Source: a virus. Taken from it: a DNA stretch of 32,233 bases. A model generated the notes under the pieces. It searched no databases. It saw only the letters and a list, made by a program, of their open reading frames with translations, and was not told the DNA's origin. The stretch spans positions 1 through 32,233 of IMG/VR virus record IMGVR_UViG_3300027759_000280. One strand, 5' to 3'. Below, in pieces: positions 5,524 through 13,707 of the stretch (position 1 is the first letter of the stretch; the number at the start of each line of letters is the position of its first letter). The position numbers and the translations under genes are program-made.

Positions 5524-8361
5524 ATGGCATCAGCTGCACTGACATACGCATTAAATAATGGCATGACTGCCCAGCAATACTATCAAAACATTTTTGATTT
5601 TGTTGCAGCAAATCAAGGAATGAGTGATGCACAGCTCAAGGCTGAAATGGACAAAGTTGGCGTAAGTGCTGAAGATGTTTCAACAGCCACAGGCGTGGAC
5701 CTTGCACCAGTACAGCAGCGTGTTGAGGCTGTGACGCAAGCAGCGCAAGCAGCGCAAGCAGCGCAAGCAGCGCCAGCAGCTGCGGCAGCTCCAGTAGCAT
5801 CCCAAGCTCTTGATTGGGCCTTAAATAATGGCATGAGCCAGCAGCAATTTGATCAACGTATTTTTGATTATGTTGCCCAGAATTTACAAACAAAAACACC
5901 AGCAGAATTGCGCATTGAGATGGACCGATTGGGCATCAGCGCAGGCGATGTGGCCCGTGCAACTGGGGTCAGCGCTGCTGATGTGCAAACGCAATATGTT
6001 GCGGCTGTGCCAAAAACTCAAGCCGAATTGGTGGCCAAGGCTGCTGCCGATGAAGAATTGGCAGCCCGTACAGCTAGAGACACAACAGCGTCACAAGCCA
6101 CAATTACTGCTGCACAAACTGCGGCAACTACATCAAAAGGATTATTGGCCGATGAAGTAGACAAACAAGCAGCAACAAAAGCTGCGACTGATTTGGCTGC
6201 TGCACAAAAAGCTGAAATGGACAAGTTTGCAGCTGACCAAGCTGCTGCTGCTAAAGCAGCGGCTGCTAAAGCTACTGCTGATGCGGCTGCCAAAACTGCT
6301 GCTGATAAACTGGCTGCTGATGCAGCGGCTAAAGCTGCTTCGGCAAAAGTGGCATCTGACAAGGCGGCTGCTGAAGCCGCTGCCATTGAGGCATCTAATG
6401 CAACTGCTGCACAAAAAGCTGCTGCTGCGGCTGCTGCAAAGGTTGCAGAGGAGAAAGCTGCTGCCGACAAGATTGCATCCGATAAACTGGCTGCTGATGC
6501 AGCAGCTGCAAAGGTTGCGTCTGACAAGGCTGCTGCCGATAAAATTGCGGCTGACAAGGCTGCGGCTGCATCAGCTGCGGCCACAGAAGCTGGATTGAAA
6601 GCCAAGGCTGATGCTGCCGCTAAAGCTATTACTGATAAGGCTGCTGCCGATAAACTGGCTGCTGATGCAGCAGCTGCAAAGATTGCGTCTGATAAGGCTG
6701 CTGCCGATAAAATTGCAGCTGATAAGGCTGCTACTGCTAAAGCAGCAGAAGAAGCGGCAATTATTGCAGCAGCTGCAAAGATTGCTTCTGATAAAGCAGC
6801 GTCAACTGCTGCAAATACAACAAACACAGGAACGGCAGCGGCAGCTGCCAAAGCTGCTACTGATGCGGCAACCGCAGCAGCAAATGCGGCTACGGCTGCT
6901 GCGGCTGTCACTGGCACTGGAACTACTGCAATCGGCCAATCTGCTGCACTGACATACGCATTAAATAATGGTATGACTCAGCAGCAGTATTACCAAAACA
7001 TTTTTGACTTTTACAAAAACAACTCAGGACTTTCTGACACTGCATTAAGAGCAGAAATGGATCGTTTTGGAGTGAGTCCAGCTGATGTGTCTGCTGCTAC
7101 TGGCACAGACTTGGCAACAATTACCGCTAGATATAACGGAACTAGAACTGGAACCACTGGAACCACTGGAGTCACTGGAGTCACTGGAGTCACTGGAGTC
7201 ACTGGAGTCACTGGAGTCACTGGAACTGCGACAGCTGCGGCCAAAGCTGCTGCTGACAAGATTGCAGCTGATGCGGCTGCCAAAGCTGCTGCTGATAAGA
7301 TTGCAGCTGATGCGGCTGCCAAAGCTGCTGCTGATAAGATCGCTGCCGAAAGACTTGCTGCAACTACTGGCGCACGTTCAACTGGTCTTGCTTGGGCCTT
7401 GGCCAATGGCATGACGCAAGAGCAGTATTACAAAAACATTTTTGACTTTTACAGCAAAAACTCTGGTCTTTCTGATTCCATGTTGCGGTCTGAAATGGAT
7501 CGACTTGGCATTAGCGCACAGGATGTGGCCGCTGCCACTGGTGTGACTGTGGAAAGTGTATTAACACGCTACAACGCAGCCAAGGCTACAACTCAAGCAG
7601 AACTGGATGTGCAGGCTAAAGCTCAAGCTGATTTGGCAGCGCGTCAAGGTCAATGGAAAGCTCAACAAGACAAAAATGCACTTGATTGGGCTGCCCAGCA
7701 AAAAGCCAATGAAACTGCATGGGCTGCCCAGCAGGCTAAAAATGCTGCCGATTGGGCTGCGCAGCAAAAGCTGACGCAAACTGCACAAAATGCTTATGGT
7801 GCAGCACCAATGACTCTTGGCCAGAAGTTTGGCAGTTATGAGTCCATTCCAATTGGCGCTCAATATAACCCTGCTGTGACTCCTGGTGGAAAATCACCCT
7901 ATAGCATGGTCATGGGCCAGATGACCCCATTTCAAAACCCTTATGCCAACTTTGTGCCTGGCACGGCACTGGGTGGCTATAACCCAAATCTGTACAGCGA
8001 CATTGCTGTCAACAACGCCAATGCAGCAGCGGCCAAATTGGCTGCTGAAAATCAAGCTGCAAATACTGCATTGATGATGTCTGGTGCGGCTGGTGATGGC
8101 GGTACGGCTGGAGATGCGGGTGGAAATACTGGTGGTGGCCCAGGTACTGGTGCAGCCGGTGATGCTGCATTTGCAAGAGGTGGCATGGTCAAAAATCTAC
8201 TTGGACCAAATCCGGCAGGACCAGATGATGGCATGGGATATTTAGATCGTGGCGAGTATGTGATCAAAAAGTCAGCAGTCGATAAATATGGCCGTGGACT
8301 TTTGGACATGATCAATGAAGGCAAGATGCCAGCCAAAAAAATTAGATCATTACTGGATTAA
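5524..8361 (+). CDS. Large Ala-rich repeat virion protein (four domain repeats plus coiled coil)
   Basis: 945 residues with a strong Shine-Dalgarno (AGGGGAT). Four copies of a roughly 65-residue module occur at about residues 1-68, 92-160, 473-539 and 619-684. Each has A-L-x-x-A-L-x-N-G-M, Q-x-Y-x-x-x-I-F-D-F, E-M-D-x-x-G-[IV]-S and D-V-x-x-A-T-G. Modules 2 and 3 are separated by about 300 residues of Ala/Lys/Asp heptad-like sequence (A-A-D-K-I-A-A-D-K), a probable long coiled coil. A (Gly-Val-Thr) stretch with collagen-like periodicity follows module 3. The C-terminus (GGMV near 885, then GPDDGMGYLDRGEYVIKKSA) is a type common at the ends of phage structural proteins. Position next to the ejection-protein candidates suggests a virion component. 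Confidence 0.75.
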   Translation: MASAALTYALNNGMTAQQYYQNIFDFVAANQGMSDAQLKAEMDKVGVSAEDVSTATGVDLAPVQQRVEAVTQAAQAAQAAQAAPAAAAAPVASQALDWALNNGMSQQQFDQRIFDYVAQNLQTKTPAELRIEMDRLGISAGDVARATGVSAADVQTQYVAAVPKTQAELVAKAAADEELAARTARDTTASQATITAAQTAATTSKGLLADEVDKQAATKAATDLAAAQKAEMDKFAADQAAAAKAAAAKATADAAAKTAADKLAADAAAKAASAKVASDKAAAEAAAIEASNATAAQKAAAAAAAKVAEEKAAADKIASDKLAADAAAAKVASDKAAADKIAADKAAAASAAATEAGLKAKADAAAKAITDKAAADKLAADAAAAKIASDKAAADKIAADKAATAKAAEEAAIIAAAAKIASDKAASTAANTTNTGTAAAAAKAATDAATAAANAATAAAAVTGTGTTAIGQSAALTYALNNGMTQQQYYQNIFDFYKNNSGLSDTALRAEMDRFGVSPADVSAATGTDLATITARYNGTRTGTTGTTGVTGVTGVTGVTGVTGVTGTATAAAKAAADKIAADAAAKAAADKIAADAAAKAAADKIAAERLAATTGARSTGLAWALANGMTQEQYYKNIFDFYSKNSGLSDSMLRSEMDRLGISAQDVAAATGVTVESVLTRYNAAKATTQAELDVQAKAQADLAARQGQWKAQQDKNALDWAAQQKANETAWAAQQAKNAADWAAQQKLTQTAQNAYGAAPMTLGQKFGSYESIPIGAQYNPAVTPGGKSPYSMVMGQMTPFQNPYANFVPGTALGGYNPNLYSDIAVNNANAAAAKLAAENQAANTALMMSGAAGDGGTAGDAGGNTGGGPGTGAAGDAAFARGGMVKNLLGPNPAGPDDGMGYLDRGEYVIKKSAVDKYGRGLLDMINEGKMPAKKIRSLLD
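5734..5769 (+). repeat. 9-bp tandem repeat, four units, in-frame
   Basis: GCGCAAGCA occurs three times exactly (5743, 5752, 5761), preceded by ACGCAAGCA at 5734. It encodes repeated A-Q-A and forms the linker between modules 1 and 2 of the repeat protein. Unit changes would be in-frame and alter linker length only. Confidence 0.9.
7150..7221 (+). repeat. 9-bp tandem repeat encoding a Gly-Val-Thr collagen-like stretch
   Basis: Two units of GGAACCACT (7150, 7159) are followed by six exact units of GGAGTCACT (7168 to 7221). Each encodes Gly-X-Thr, giving a short G-x-y triplet run that could form a collagen-like triple helix in a trimeric virion protein. Exact identity at synonymous positions points to recent expansion by slippage. 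Confidence 0.95.
7243..7350 (+). repeat. 39-bp direct repeat, about 2.8 units
   Basis: The unit beginning AAAGCTGCTGCTGA starts at 7243, 7282 and 7321. The first two copies differ by one silent base. Encodes a 13-residue Ala/Lys/Asp coiled-coil unit (K-A-A-A-D-K-I-A-A-D-A-A-A), linking modules 3 and 4. Confidence 0.9.
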
Positions 8362-8372
8362 GGGGAAAGAAT

Positions 8373-9338
8373 ATGTCTAAAGGTGGAAGCACACAAACAA
8401 GCTCAACCTCGATTGATCCACAGATCAAAGAGGCTTTCTTAGCCAATTTCCAGCAGGCCCAAGGTGTTGCCGGTGCATTGCCGATCCAGCAAATCGCTGG
8501 TTTTAATCCAATGTACCAGGCAGGCGAGGAAGCTCTGGTCAATACCGGCCTCGCTGGCCCAGGCATTACTGGCACTGACATTGCAGCGCAAATGGCCGGT
8601 TATGGCGGGTTCTACCAGCCTGCAACAATTACTGCGCAGCAGACCAATCTTGGCCTTGGTCAAGGACCAGGCACGATTGGCTCATACATGAACCCATACA
8701 GCAGCATGGTGCGTGAAAACGCATTGGGTGATTTGGAGTCTGCACGCCAAGCGGCCATCAGGCAGACTGGCCAGCAGGCCATGCAAGCCAAGGCATTTGG
8801 TGGATCACGCCAAGGTGTGGCCGAGGCTTTGACAAATGCAGGGTTTGCCAAACAGGCTGCCACACTTGGAACAACTTTAAACGAGCAGGCATTCAATCAA
8901 GCCATGGCCATGCAGCAGGCTGACATTGGCCGCAGATCAGCAGCCGACATTGCCAACCAGCAAGCTGGCTTGCAGGGTGCACAGTTTAGATTGGGAGCAG
9001 CTAACCAGCTTGGCGGCTTGGCAGCGCAGCAGCAAGCATTGCGTCTTGGTGGCGCTCAAGCAGTCATGGGCGCTGGCGGTGCGCGTCAGGCTCTGGAGCA
9101 GCAACAAATGGATGCAATCCGAAATGTCGGCTTGCAGCGTCTGGGTGTGGTTCAGTCTTCATTGGGTGCGCAGCCTGCAAATCTTGGAATGCAGTCTGTC
9201 ACGCCCCAATATTCAAACCCAGCAGCTGGCGCTTTAGGTGGCGCATTGGCTGGTGCAAAACTTGGCAGCGTTATTCCTGGCATTGGCACTGCGGCAGGCG
9301 CAATTGGTGGCGGTATTCTTGGCCTTTTCGGCGGTTAA
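8373..9338 (+). CDS. Candidate ejection / internal virion protein 1
   Basis: 321 residues, Gln/Ala/Gly-rich and low in charge, with a good Shine-Dalgarno (AAGGGGAAAG). It has a Ser/Thr-rich start, then helical Q-A-blocks, including A-K-A-F-G-G-S-R-Q-G-V-A-E-A near residue 140, a motif I associate with phage DNA-ejection proteins. The C-terminus is a glycine-zipper-like hydrophobic segment (residues about 283-321: G-A-L-G-G-A-L-A-G-A and onward to GLFGG), suited to membrane insertion. It is first of three similar neighbours, as in P22 (gp7, gp20, gp16) and T7 (gp14-16) gene orders. Confidence 0.65.
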   Translation: MSKGGSTQTSSTSIDPQIKEAFLANFQQAQGVAGALPIQQIAGFNPMYQAGEEALVNTGLAGPGITGTDIAAQMAGYGGFYQPATITAQQTNLGLGQGPGTIGSYMNPYSSMVRENALGDLESARQAAIRQTGQQAMQAKAFGGSRQGVAEALTNAGFAKQAATLGTTLNEQAFNQAMAMQQADIGRRSAADIANQQAGLQGAQFRLGAANQLGGLAAQQQALRLGGAQAVMGAGGARQALEQQQMDAIRNVGLQRLGVVQSSLGAQPANLGMQSVTPQYSNPAAGALGGALAGAKLGSVIPGIGTAAGAIGGGILGLFGG

Positions 9339-9348
9339 GGGGTAAAAA

Positions 9349-10770
9349 ATGGCAACTGAATTTGATTTGGCATCGTTTTTCGGTGGCGGTGGTGACAGCG
9401 AAATTGAAAAACTGCTGACACCCAAGCAAAGAGAACAATTGTCTATGCAGGCCACACTGGCTGCTGCTGCCCAATTGCTCCAAGCCGGTGGCCGTGGTCC
9501 ACAACGCATTGGTCTTGGCCAAGCACTTGGATCAGCTTTGCAGGCTGGCCAAGGTGCTTATGAGAAGGGCACTGCTGGTGCGGTTCAAAATTTGCTTTTA
9601 GGTCAGAAATTGCAAGAAGGTGCGCGTCTTAACGAATATCAAAAGGCTTTGCTTGGTACGCCAACAACGGCAGCAGCTGCACCATCAGCGGCTATGCAGG
9701 CCATGGCTGCACCAGTGGATCAAGTAGGCATGGGTCCATCACCACAACGTGCTGAATTGATGACTCAGATTGAAGCAAAAGCACCACAAAGTGCTGATGA
9801 AAAAAGATTTGCAGAATTGATGCGCAAGGCTGATGTGGCCAATGCATACAACCGGCCAGAGGATGCTGACAAATACTTGAATCAGGCTTACAAGATCAAG
9901 CCACCAGAAGAATTCAGCACAACGCCTAATTTTGGAATGAGTGCAACTGGTACGCCAATTTCCTATGTCTTGAGCAAGGCTGGTGGAATGCGTTTGCTCA
10001 ATGTACAGAGAAGTCCTGAGTTTAATTACACCGATACTGGTGCATTTATCAGTGTGCGTGATAAGGCTACAAACAAAGAAATCGAGCAAATTCCAAAGAG
10101 CATGACTCCTGGGGAAAAAGCCAGCAATTGGATTGCCCAGCAAAATCTTGGTATTGCTCAAGGTAATTATGCCCGTGGTGCGACAGAGATCAGAGAAACC
10201 CCAGAAGGCTTTGCATACATACCCAAAATACCTGGTGGTATTGTCATGCCAGTCATGGGCGCTACTGGTCAAGTCAAAGGTGTTTCTGGTGGTCAACCTA
10301 CAGAAGCTCAGTCAAATGCTGCTGGATTTGCCCAGCGCATGGAATTGTCCAATAGCATTATTAACAGTTTGCCTGCTGGCTCACAACCAGGCGCAGGGAC
10401 TCGCACCCTTGAGGCCATTCCGTTTGTGGGTGGTGCAATGGCCCGTAGTGGCCAAAGTGTCGATACCCAGAAATTTGACCAAGCTGCGCAAGATTGGATT
10501 CGTGCCAAGCTGCGCAAAGAGTCTGGTGCTGCTATTGGCAAAGACGAGATGGTCCAAGAGTACAACACCTATTTCCCGCAAGTTGGCGACACCCCAGAAA
10601 AACTGGCTCAAAAGGCAGAAGCAAGGCGTGTGGCTACCATTGGTATGCAAAAATCAGCAGGCAAAGCCTATGAGCCTTATACGCCAGCACCGGCAGCAGC
10701 GGGTGCGCCAACAACTCCAACTGCTGAAAGACGCATGATTTTCCGCAATGGCCGATTTGAATTTGAGTGA
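9349..10770 (+). CDS. Candidate ejection / internal virion protein 2
   Basis: 473 residues. The N-terminus (FDLASFFGGGGDSEIEKLL) leads into a helical Q-rich region. The middle has mixed beta content (residues 190-290). The C-terminal third contains W-I-R-A-K-L-R-K-E-S-G-A-A-I-G-K-D-E, then Y-F-P-Q-V-G-D. That last block (R-K-E-S-G-A-A-I and following Y-P-x-x-G-D) recurs in phage internal or injection proteins, from memory. The stop is followed six bases later by the next gene. Role is inferred from that block and neighbours. Confidence 0.6.
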   Translation: MATEFDLASFFGGGGDSEIEKLLTPKQREQLSMQATLAAAAQLLQAGGRGPQRIGLGQALGSALQAGQGAYEKGTAGAVQNLLLGQKLQEGARLNEYQKALLGTPTTAAAAPSAAMQAMAAPVDQVGMGPSPQRAELMTQIEAKAPQSADEKRFAELMRKADVANAYNRPEDADKYLNQAYKIKPPEEFSTTPNFGMSATGTPISYVLSKAGGMRLLNVQRSPEFNYTDTGAFISVRDKATNKEIEQIPKSMTPGEKASNWIAQQNLGIAQGNYARGATEIRETPEGFAYIPKIPGGIVMPVMGATGQVKGVSGGQPTEAQSNAAGFAQRMELSNSIINSLPAGSQPGAGTRTLEAIPFVGGAMARSGQSVDTQKFDQAAQDWIRAKLRKESGAAIGKDEMVQEYNTYFPQVGDTPEKLAQKAEARRVATIGMQKSAGKAYEPYTPAPAAAGAPTTPTAERRMIFRNGRFEFE

Positions 10771-10776
10771 GGCAGT

Positions 10777-12639
10777 ATGAAAAAAATCAACATCGAAGGC
10801 ATTGGAACTTTAGAGTTTCCAGACACTGCAACTGATCAGCAAATCTCTGCCTTTATCAATTCCACTGCACCAGCAGAATTGATGAAAATTGCGTCAACCC
10901 AAACACCAGACACATTGGGTCGAGAGGCTGGTTTGGCTATTCGCCCCATGGCCCAAACAGTATTGACTGCTGGCGGCCTGCTGCCTATGGTGGTCGATCC
11001 TATGGTCAATTTTTTCAACTTGGCTGCTGGAACAAAGATTCCAACGCAAAGCCAAGCGGTTGAAAAGACATTGACAGGCATTGGTTTTCCAGAGGCTAGA
11101 ACGCCCCAAGAGCGAATCATTCAAGATGTGGCCACTGCCGGTTATGGCACAAGCGGCCTTGCCCGTGCTGCCGGTGAAGTCGCCCCAAAGCTGCCAGGCA
11201 TGGCAAAAGAATTGGCTCAATTCTTTGCGCAAAGCCCCAAGGCCCAAACCGCGGCTGCATTGACAGCATCCACTGCTGGTGGAATGCTGCGCGAAGGTGG
11301 AGCAAGTCCAGCAGCCCAAGTGGGCGGTGCAATGTTGGCCGGCATGGTCGCACCTGGTGGTCCAAAACTGTCACCTACACAAAGAATATTAGAAGCTCCT
11401 GGTGCAATGGTTAAACCATTTACACAAGCAGGCCGTGAAACCATTGTTGGTAATGTTTTAAATCGACTGGCCACAAATCCAGAGCAAGCAGCACTTAATT
11501 TGCAGCAGGCCCAGCCACTTGTTCCAGGTGTGCGTGTTACCACAGCAGCTGGTGCGCGTGATCCTGGTCTGGCTGCGGCTGAGACTGCGATCAGGGCATT
11601 GGACCAGTCTGGTGCATTCCCAAGCGTGCTGTCTGCAAATCAGCAGGCTTTGCTTGAATCATTCAGAAAGCTCGGTGGCCGTGGTGGTGATGTGACCACA
11701 CCAGGCTCTATTCCCTACGCTGAAGCCAAGCGCACCAGTGTAACTGCCCCATTGCGTGAGTCGGCATTTGCCAACAAGCAGCCAGTCAGCATTGAGCCAA
11801 TTTCAAACGCTATCTCTGGCATCATGTCTAACCCTGCAACGCAGCGTAAGACAGTTGATGAGGCGATGTCTTATGTCAGTGGCTTGCTTAATAAACGAGT
11901 CAACCCTGAGACTGGCACGATTGACCCCATGGCTTTGTACAGTGTCAGAAAAGACATCACAGATGCCATGGCTGGAAAGTTGGCCGGAGACCAAGCAAAT
12001 TTGCGTCTAGCCAAAGGCCAAATGGCTGAGTTGTTGCCAGTCATTGACAATGCAATTGAGGCTGGCGCTCCAGGCTTTAAAAATTACATGACTAAATTTG
12101 AAAAGTCATCTAGTGCCATTGACCAAATGCGCTTGATGCAGGGCATTGAGTCCAAGGTTACAACTGGCCAGCCTAATTTGATGACGGGTGAGCCAGTCTT
12201 GGCAGCCAGTGCATTGCGCAGGCAATTGGCCAGTAAGGCTGAAGAGATAGGCACTCAACTATCACCATCAGCGCAACGCAAACTAGACAACATTATTGAT
12301 GAGATCAATCGTGGTCAGGCTGCAACTGCACCAGGCGTGAAAGCACCTGGTTCAAATACATTCCAGAATATGAGCATGGGAAATCTGATTGGCCGTGTGT
12401 TTAGCGAGTCATTGGCTGACAACACCACACTGCGCACTATGACCAGACCACTAGACTTTTTGTATAAATTGCCTGACCAGCAAATTCAGCAGCTGCTGGT
12501 GGAGTCAATGCTTGATCCCAAACTGGCTGCATCCATGATGGGCAAGGCCAACATGATGAAGGTCGAGCCATTGGCTAAGTCACTGCGCAAAAAGGCTGAA
12601 GAGCTTGGATTTGGCGCTGCTATTGGCGCACAAGAATAA
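10777..12639 (+). CDS. Candidate ejection / internal virion protein 3 (large)
   Basis: 620 residues, largely helical. It begins with a short domain, M-K-K-I-N-I-E-G-I-G-T-L-E-F-P-D, of the type found at the N-terminus of many phage virion proteins, with a hydrophobic Gly/Ala-rich segment at residues 45-75. The middle (R-T-S-V-T-A-P-L-R-E-S-A-F-A and Y-S-V-R-K-D-I) resembles the large injection proteins of P22-like phages. No lytic transglycosylase motif is visible. It ends in TAA at 12637-12639, directly abutting the stop of the convergent gene on the other strand. Confidence 0.6.
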   Translation: MKKINIEGIGTLEFPDTATDQQISAFINSTAPAELMKIASTQTPDTLGREAGLAIRPMAQTVLTAGGLLPMVVDPMVNFFNLAAGTKIPTQSQAVEKTLTGIGFPEARTPQERIIQDVATAGYGTSGLARAAGEVAPKLPGMAKELAQFFAQSPKAQTAAALTASTAGGMLREGGASPAAQVGGAMLAGMVAPGGPKLSPTQRILEAPGAMVKPFTQAGRETIVGNVLNRLATNPEQAALNLQQAQPLVPGVRVTTAAGARDPGLAAAETAIRALDQSGAFPSVLSANQQALLESFRKLGGRGGDVTTPGSIPYAEAKRTSVTAPLRESAFANKQPVSIEPISNAISGIMSNPATQRKTVDEAMSYVSGLLNKRVNPETGTIDPMALYSVRKDITDAMAGKLAGDQANLRLAKGQMAELLPVIDNAIEAGAPGFKNYMTKFEKSSSAIDQMRLMQGIESKVTTGQPNLMTGEPVLAASALRRQLASKAEEIGTQLSPSAQRKLDNIIDEINRGQAATAPGVKAPGSNTFQNMSMGNLIGRVFSESLADNTTLRTMTRPLDFLYKLPDQQIQQLLVESMLDPKLAASMMGKANMMKVEPLAKSLRKKAEELGFGAAIGAQE

Positions 12640-13026
12640 CTAAGACCCAAAAAACGCGGCCACAAGTGGGTCGCGTTTCACAACCCGTCTTTTCTGTCTG
12701 CGTCTGGCCAAGCCAAAGTCTTTGTCATCGGCTGACATTTTCTCGCGGTATTTTTTGATTCGCTCTGAGCCTGGCACTGGCCCAGGCGCTTCAGCATCTT
12801 CACCATCACCCCATGACCATAGTGGCCGCCACTGGCCATTGGCGCTCACTCTGGAATACCCAGATATGTGGACCAGTTCATGGCGGTGCAAATCAAACAG
12901 GATTCGGGCTGCACTGCGCCTGGCACAAAAGCACAGCTTGGCCAAGTCAAGGTCTGAAAGATTACTTTTCTTTTGAAGCGCTGCCTCGATGGCAGGCTCT
13001 ACACGGGGCTTTAAGCCTCTGGCCAT
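12640..13026 (-). CDS. Small basic protein with probable winged-helix DNA-binding fold
   Basis: 128 residues. Residues 10-65 fit a winged helix: E-P-A-I-E-A-A-L, then L-S-D-L-D-L-A-K-L (helix), C-A-R-R-S-A-A-R-I-L-F-D-L-H (recognition-like helix) and H-I-S-G-Y (wing). The C-terminus is very basic (R-R-R-Q-K-R-R-V-V-K-R). A transcriptional or packaging accessory role is possible. It is last in the leftward operon, and its start overlaps the end of the 59-residue gene. Its final codons also form the operon's intrinsic terminator. Confidence 0.65.
   Translation of the reverse strand: MARGLKPRVEPAIEAALQKKSNLSDLDLAKLCFCARRSAARILFDLHRHELVHISGYSRVSANGQWRPLWSWGDGEDAEAPGPVPGSERIKKYREKMSADDKDFGLARRRQKRRVVKRDPLVAAFFGS
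12649..12678 (-). terminator. Intrinsic terminator inside the 3' end of a coding sequence
   Basis: Read leftward, AAACGCG (12678-12672) pairs with CGCGTTT (12658-12652), with an inner CAC/GTG pairing. The downstream arm runs into six Ts (12654-12649). It covers codons K-R through F-F of the winged-helix gene and would stop the leftward operon before it runs into the convergent virion genes. Confidence 0.65.
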
Positions 13027-13190
13027 GTGCTGGTCTCCATTCGGGCTTTCAAGCGCTCCAGCATTGTTTTGACAACGAATGCACGGGCTTTAACTTCAGT
13101 GGGAATGGCGTGACCATAAACCTCTGGATGAAGTAGGTCATTGACCAAGTCGAGGCAGGCATCAAGGGCTGGGGGTAGTTCATTGTTCAC
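13011..13190 (-). CDS. 59-residue protein of the leftward operon, GTG start
   Basis: Starts at GTG 13190 with a GGAG Shine-Dalgarno at 13202-13199, 8 bases upstream, and ends at TAA 13013-13011, overlapping the next gene's ATG. The product is acidic and then basic: N-E-L-P-P-A-L-D-A-C-L-D-L-V-N-D-L-L-H-P-E, then K-A-R-A-F-V-V-K-T-M-L-E-R-L-K-A-R. It looks like two helices and no family is recognised. The in-frame methyltransferase stop (TGA 13193-13191) lies immediately before this GTG, and the alternative-frame stop lies 8 bases inside it. Confidence 0.65.
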   Translation of the reverse strand: MNNELPPALDACLDLVNDLLHPEVYGHAIPTEVKARAFVVKTMLERLKARMETSTWPEA

Positions 13191-13707
13191 TCAAGATTCT
13201 CCATGCTGTTGCTGCCACTTCTGGAACTTGGCCGTTCCCGCAGGCCTTAACTCTGTCCACCCTTGAGGCCAGCCCATCATCCATTCCGCAAAGTTTGGAT
13301 GTAAATTCACTCCATTTATCAAGCGATAAAAGTCTGTCAGCTTCGCCCCAAATTCTGTCCCCGTTGTTTGACTGGTCCGGATGATCCTTTTGTTTCGATA
13401 TTCGATCCCTTTTGTGTTCCCGTTGTATTGGTCTGAAGCCGTGGGGGTAGGCAAATATCCAAATTCTTTCTCGTCTATGGGGTGCGCCAACGAAGTCTGC
13501 TCCCATAATTCCCCATTTCGCATCAAACCCCATTTCGGAAAGGTCTCCAAGCACTCTATCGAGTCCTCGATTAACGAGCATTGAGCTGTTTTCCACAAAG
13601 ACGTAACGGGGTCGAACTTCGCCAACCACCCGTGCCATTTCTCGCCACATTCCTGATCTTTCTCCATCAAGGCCTGCCCCCCCCCCGCAACTGAAATGTC
13701 TTGGCAT
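13180..13707 (-). CDS. C5-cytosine methyltransferase, C-terminal part in the -1 frame
   Basis: The coordinates are an open frame from an internal ATG at 13707; the methyltransferase-like part begins at the G10 run. It supplies what the upstream fragment lacks: A-G-L-D-G-E-R-S-G after the run, motif VI V-F-V-E-N-S, motif VIII A-P-H-R-R-E-R-I-W, and near the end S-R-V-D-R-V-K-A-C-G-N-G-Q-V-P (motifs IX-X). A -1 slip, or an eleventh G, joins the halves as S-V-A-G-G-G-A-G-L with no residue gained or lost compared with the usual phage sequence. The joined enzyme would have about 250 residues, with a short target-recognition region between motifs VIII and IX. It could instead be translated separately as a second subunit. 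Confidence 0.75.
   Translation of the reverse strand: MPRHFSCGGGAGLDGERSGMWREMARVVGEVRPRYVFVENSSMLVNRGLDRVLGDLSEMGFDAKWGIMGADFVGAPHRRERIWIFAYPHGFRPIQREHKRDRISKQKDHPDQSNNGDRIWGEADRLLSLDKWSEFTSKLCGMDDGLASRVDRVKACGNGQVPEVAATAWRILSEQ

Noticed and set aside
6018-6917. 299-codon open frame on the minus strand
   Set aside because: Ala/Ser-only shadow of the Ala-rich coiled-coil repeats in the 945-residue gene; no ribosome site.
5734-7350. Tandem repeats as a CRISPR array
   Set aside because: Units of 9 and 39 bp are in-frame coding repeats without spacers; no cas genes.
5524-8361. Diversity-generating retroelement target
   Set aside because: No reverse transcriptase or template repeat in the window; repeat differences are not adenine-biased.
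9739-10296. 185-codon minus-strand frame
   Set aside because: Lies inside a well-supported virion gene and shows no domain pattern or ribosome site.
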